Positions 61,658 through 64,000 of a stretch of DNA of 64,000 bases are shown piece after piece. Source of the DNA: JBGAPH01 sp046349955 (GTDB taxonomy: Bacteria; Planctomycetota; Planctomycetia; Pirellulales; JBGAPH01); assembly GCA_046349955.1 (NCBI GenBank), contig JAXMBI010000009.1, forward strand, positions 1-64,000, in the 5' to 3' direction. A program made the position numbers and the translations under genes. Under the pieces are notes generated by a model. It saw only the letters and a list, made by a program, of their open reading frames with translations. It did not search any database and was not told the origin of the DNA. The stretch's first letter is position 1. Every line of letters begins with the position of its first letter.

Positions 61658-62014
61658 ATGGACCGCCGCAAGTGCTTGCACGTCTTCGCGCTCACGCTGT
61701 TCGCCTTCCCGAGCCTGTTTCACTCCGCGCCTGACTGTTGCAACCACTGTGGCAACAAGTGCAAGGTCAAGAAGGTCTGCCGCCTGGAGTGCACCGAGAA
61801 GGAAGTGAAGGAGACCAAGTACACCTGCGAATGCGAGGACTTCTGCGTTCCCGGCAAGAGCAAGAAATGCGGCTGCACCTACACCCCCACGTGCGGCTGC
61901 GTGTACACGCGGAAGAAGCTGGTGAAAAAGGAAGAAACGAAGAAGGTGCCGTCGACTAAGTGCGTGGTCGAGTATCTTTGCGAGAGTTGCTGCGCGAGCT
62001 GCGGCTGCCAGTAG
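61658..62014 (+). CDS. Small secreted cysteine-rich protein
   Basis: This 118-residue protein has a signal peptide (CLHVFALTLFAFPSLFHS) and about 20 cysteines in short motifs: CCNHCGNKC, CECEDFC, CGCTYTPTCGC and SCCASCGC at the end. Lysine-rich linkers separate them. ATG 61658 is behind AGGGA. It is unlike the 55130 protein in sequence, so they are probably independent families. Metal binding or disulfide cross-linking is inferred. Confidence 0.75.
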   Translation: MDRRKCLHVFALTLFAFPSLFHSAPDCCNHCGNKCKVKKVCRLECTEKEVKETKYTCECEDFCVPGKSKKCGCTYTPTCGCVYTRKKLVKKEETKKVPSTKCVVEYLCESCCASCGCQ

Positions 62015-62047
62015 AACTCTGGACGCCGGCGGCGGAAGTCGCGGCCC

Positions 62048-62923
62048 TTAGCCCGCCGGCCTGAGCAGCGGAAAGAACTGCCCGCCCATCGGCTGACCGC
62101 TGGGAACCGGCGGCACGCCGCCGAGCAGCGGCTCGTCGGAGGCGGAACAGACCCCGTCGCGCATGGCATTGATCACGAGCGCCCGCCGCGGGCCGGCTGT
62201 CTTGTTGGCCTGCGAGCCGTGGACCATCAGCGGATGGTGGAAGGCGCACTCCCCGGCCTTGAGCTCGACCGCCACGGGCTTGTCGAACAGTTTCATCTGT
62301 TCGTCCCCCAGCACGGCCCGGATCGCGTCCATATCGCCCGCGAGTCCGGTGACGGGCAGCAGGGGCCAGCGGTGGCTGCCCGGGATGTATTGCAGGCAGC
62401 CGTTGTCGCGGGTGGCGTCGTCGAGGCCGATCCAGCAGGTCAGGTGGGCCATTGGCTGGGTCCGCGTCCAGTACGAATAGTCCTGGTGCCAGGCGACCAC
62501 GCCGCCGTGTTTGGCTGGCTTGCAGAAAAGCTGGTCGTGCCAAAACCGCACTCCGCCCCCCAGCAATTGGCTGGCCGCCATCGTGAAGCGGGGGTTCCAG
62601 AGAACGTCGTGGAACCCTGGCTTGATCCGCCAGGCGCCCAGAGCATGGAACAGGACGGTCGAGGGGTCGGTCGACTCGTTCGAGTGGTACTCGTACCAGA
62701 GTTCGGCGCCTTCGTGCCCTGGCCGCGCCAGCTCGGCCAACTCCTCGCGCAAGCCGTCGATTTGGGGCTGGTCGAGCATCTTAACGCCGGCCAGGTAGCC
62801 GTTTTCGTGGAAAAAGGCCACTTGCTCGTCGCTGAGCCGAAAGGGGGCCCAATCAGCCGCGGTCGTGGGTTGGGGAAACCAGTCGGTGACGGGTCGATCG
62901 AACTGAGACAGATCGCGTGGCAT
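62048..62923 (-). CDS. Phytanoyl-CoA dioxygenase (PhyH) family protein
   Basis: This 291-residue Fe(II)/2-oxoglutarate-dependent oxygenase carries the iron facial triad in WHQDYSYW (H-x-D) and in HHPLMVHGSQANKT (distal His), with the co-substrate Arg in PRRALVIN. The WHQDYSYW/DNGCLQYIPGSHRW pattern is typical of PhyH. Substrate is unknown. It converges on the small cysteine-rich gene with a 33-base gap. Confidence 0.92.
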   Translation of the reverse strand: MPRDLSQFDRPVTDWFPQPTTAADWAPFRLSDEQVAFFHENGYLAGVKMLDQPQIDGLREELAELARPGHEGAELWYEYHSNESTDPSTVLFHALGAWRIKPGFHDVLWNPRFTMAASQLLGGGVRFWHDQLFCKPAKHGGVVAWHQDYSYWTRTQPMAHLTCWIGLDDATRDNGCLQYIPGSHRWPLLPVTGLAGDMDAIRAVLGDEQMKLFDKPVAVELKAGECAFHHPLMVHGSQANKTAGPRRALVINAMRDGVCSASDEPLLGGVPPVPSGQPMGGQFFPLLRPAG

Positions 62924-63148
62924 AGGGAACCGGGAGGTCAGCGAGCGGGGCGGGAAGGCCGTTCTGGTCGATTCTTAGCCGTCGTCCGACTCGCCGCAAG
63001 GGGGCGAGCGGCGGCCCCAAGTGAGGCTCGCCATTGCCTTTCCAACCTGATTTGGCCTGGCTAGACTGAATAATCAGGCTTCACGGCTCATCTTTTCTCA
63101 AACTCGCTCCGGGGCGGAGCTTGGACCGGCCTCTGCCGCCGGTGCAGC

Positions 63149-64000
63149 ATGGGATGTCCCTGCCTTCTCCGAACGATGCTGGCGGCCAGCGCTGTGGCGT
63201 GGGGCGTTCTCGTCGCGGCTTCGTTTGGTCAGGGGCCGCCTCAACAGCCACCAGCCAGCACGCCGGTCGCTCCCGCAGCGCCAACGACCGCCGACGAGCC
63301 GCAGCCGGCGACTTCGCTGTGGGAACTCCAGCCCAAAACCGAGTCGAACGCGGGCCCCGCGGTCGAAGTCGACCCGGAACTGGTTTACCTGCCCGATGAA
63401 AATGGGCGTCCGACGCGGCTGCTGGGATGGCGGATGGCGGATTTTCTCCGCGCTTGGCGGTGGATGCAGGCGGGACTGTCTCAGCCCCCCGCCGACTGGG
63501 AACTCACGACGCTGAGCTTGAGCGGCGAAGAGCGCAACGGCCGTGCCGAGTTTGCGGCGCGCCTCGAACTGCGGGTCCACGGTCAAGGCTGGCGCGAAGC
63601 GCCCCTTGATCTCCGCGAGGCGATCCTGCTGACTCCGCCCGACCAGATCGAATTCACGGGGGCCAAGGAGCAACGCTTCGAAGTCGACCCCAAGGGCCGC
63701 GGCTATGTGTGGCGCGTGCGGGCCGAAGGGGAGGCGGTTTGCAGTCTGCAATTTCGCTGTGCGGCGGTGTTGTCTCGCCGCGGTCGGGAACAACGCTGCG
63801 CACTGCACCTGCCGGCGGCCGCGACCTCGAAGATCGAATTGATCTGCGGCAACAAGGTGGCCTCGGCGACGACCGTCGCCGGCGCCTATTTGACGCCGAT
63901 CGAAGCACTGCCCGAGAGCCGCTCTCGGCTGGCGGTCGAAGGGGGCCGCGGCGACTTCTGGTTGGCCTGGCAGACCGCGCCCGAAGGGGCGCCCTCGGCA
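63149..64000 (+). CDS. Exported protein of unknown function (3' truncated by window end)
   Basis: ATG 63149 opens a frame of 284 residues that reaches the window edge without a stop; ATG 63176 would give a cleaner signal peptide (MLAASAVAWGVLVAASFGQG). A Pro/Ala-rich linker follows, then a soluble region containing LVYLPDENGRPTRLLGWRMA and beta-rich sequence such as RAEFAARLELRVHGQGW. No catalytic motif was recognised. It is probably a large periplasmic protein. Confidence 0.65.
   Translation, partial: MGCPCLLRTMLAASAVAWGVLVAASFGQGPPQQPPASTPVAPAAPTTADEPQPATSLWELQPKTESNAGPAVEVDPELVYLPDENGRPTRLLGWRMADFLRAWRWMQAGLSQPPADWELTTLSLSGEERNGRAEFAARLELRVHGQGWREAPLDLREAILLTPPDQIEFTGAKEQRFEVDPKGRGYVWRVRAEGEAVCSLQFRCAAVLSRRGREQRCALHLPAAATSKIELICGNKVASATTVAGAYLTPIEALPESRSRLAVEGGRGDFWLAWQTAPEGAPSA

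Overview
The window is GC-rich chromosomal DNA that looks planctomycetal, probably Pirellulales-like; this rests on gene content, not on a marker gene. The evidence is a LEPR-XLL type N-terminus on a giant Ig-repeat surface protein, three PEP-CTERM proteins (one also with a dockerin), two small cysteine-rich secreted proteins, short lipoproteins, and many non-operonic single genes on alternating strands, with lipid A type (LpxL) and TolC-type outer-membrane genes. No tRNA, rRNA, CRISPR array, IS element or phage gene was recognised.

Layout. 1-8 kb: 3' part of a surface Ig/YWTD protein (minus), csrA, a putative outer-membrane barrel, a KAS III, a phosphohexomutase and an FG-GAP/dockerin/PEP-CTERM protein. 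8-16 kb: rhodanese lipoprotein with an orphan histidine kinase, tsaC overlapping an HDAC-family deacetylase, a glutathione peroxidase, bshB1, a small lipoprotein, an alpha/beta hydrolase and a frameshifted HExxH metallopeptidase. 16-26 kb: cdsA and a PlsC acyltransferase, then an exopolysaccharide locus with divergent arms. The minus arm holds an acyl/FemAB-like transferase, polysaccharide deacetylase, flippase and GT4; the plus arm holds a Wzz-like protein and a Wzy/O-antigen ligase. 26-33 kb: two translationally coupled unknown genes, a D-2-hydroxyacid dehydrogenase, a methyltransferase-like protein, modC, a long coiled-coil protein and a UDP-sugar dehydrogenase. 33-42 kb: an atypical Ser/Thr kinase, an LpxL-like acyltransferase, a Rieske protein, a double-GNAT protein, SRPBCC and Nudix proteins, ftsH, a membrane zinc-ribbon protein, a nested palindromic repeat and a TolC-like protein. 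42-55 kb: two PEP-CTERM proteins, a COG2187/COG0645 fusion, an ExeA-like ATPase, rsmE, an XRE regulator, a LysM-like protein, miaB and glnE. 55-64 kb: cysteine-rich proteins, an aldo/keto reductase, a large SGNH/sialate-esterase-like protein, a hydroxypyruvate-isomerase-like protein, a PhyH dioxygenase and a truncated unknown gene.

The most interesting unexplained structure is at 44614-44737 (minus strand). A sigma70-like promoter is followed at once by two hairpins with different stems but identical 11-nt C-rich loops, and the second hairpin runs into ten U residues. This has the anatomy of a complete free-standing small RNA of about 91 nt, not merely the terminator of the ATPase gene beside it. 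A second non-coding structure is a nested inverted repeat at 40081-40451.

Together the genes suggest a cell investing in envelope and surface chemistry: exopolysaccharide export, lipid synthesis and acylation, sorted surface proteins and carbohydrate esterases. Ordinary housekeeping functions (miaB, rsmE, tsaC, glnE, ftsH) are dispersed among these. All functional calls come from reading motifs by eye; no database search was run.
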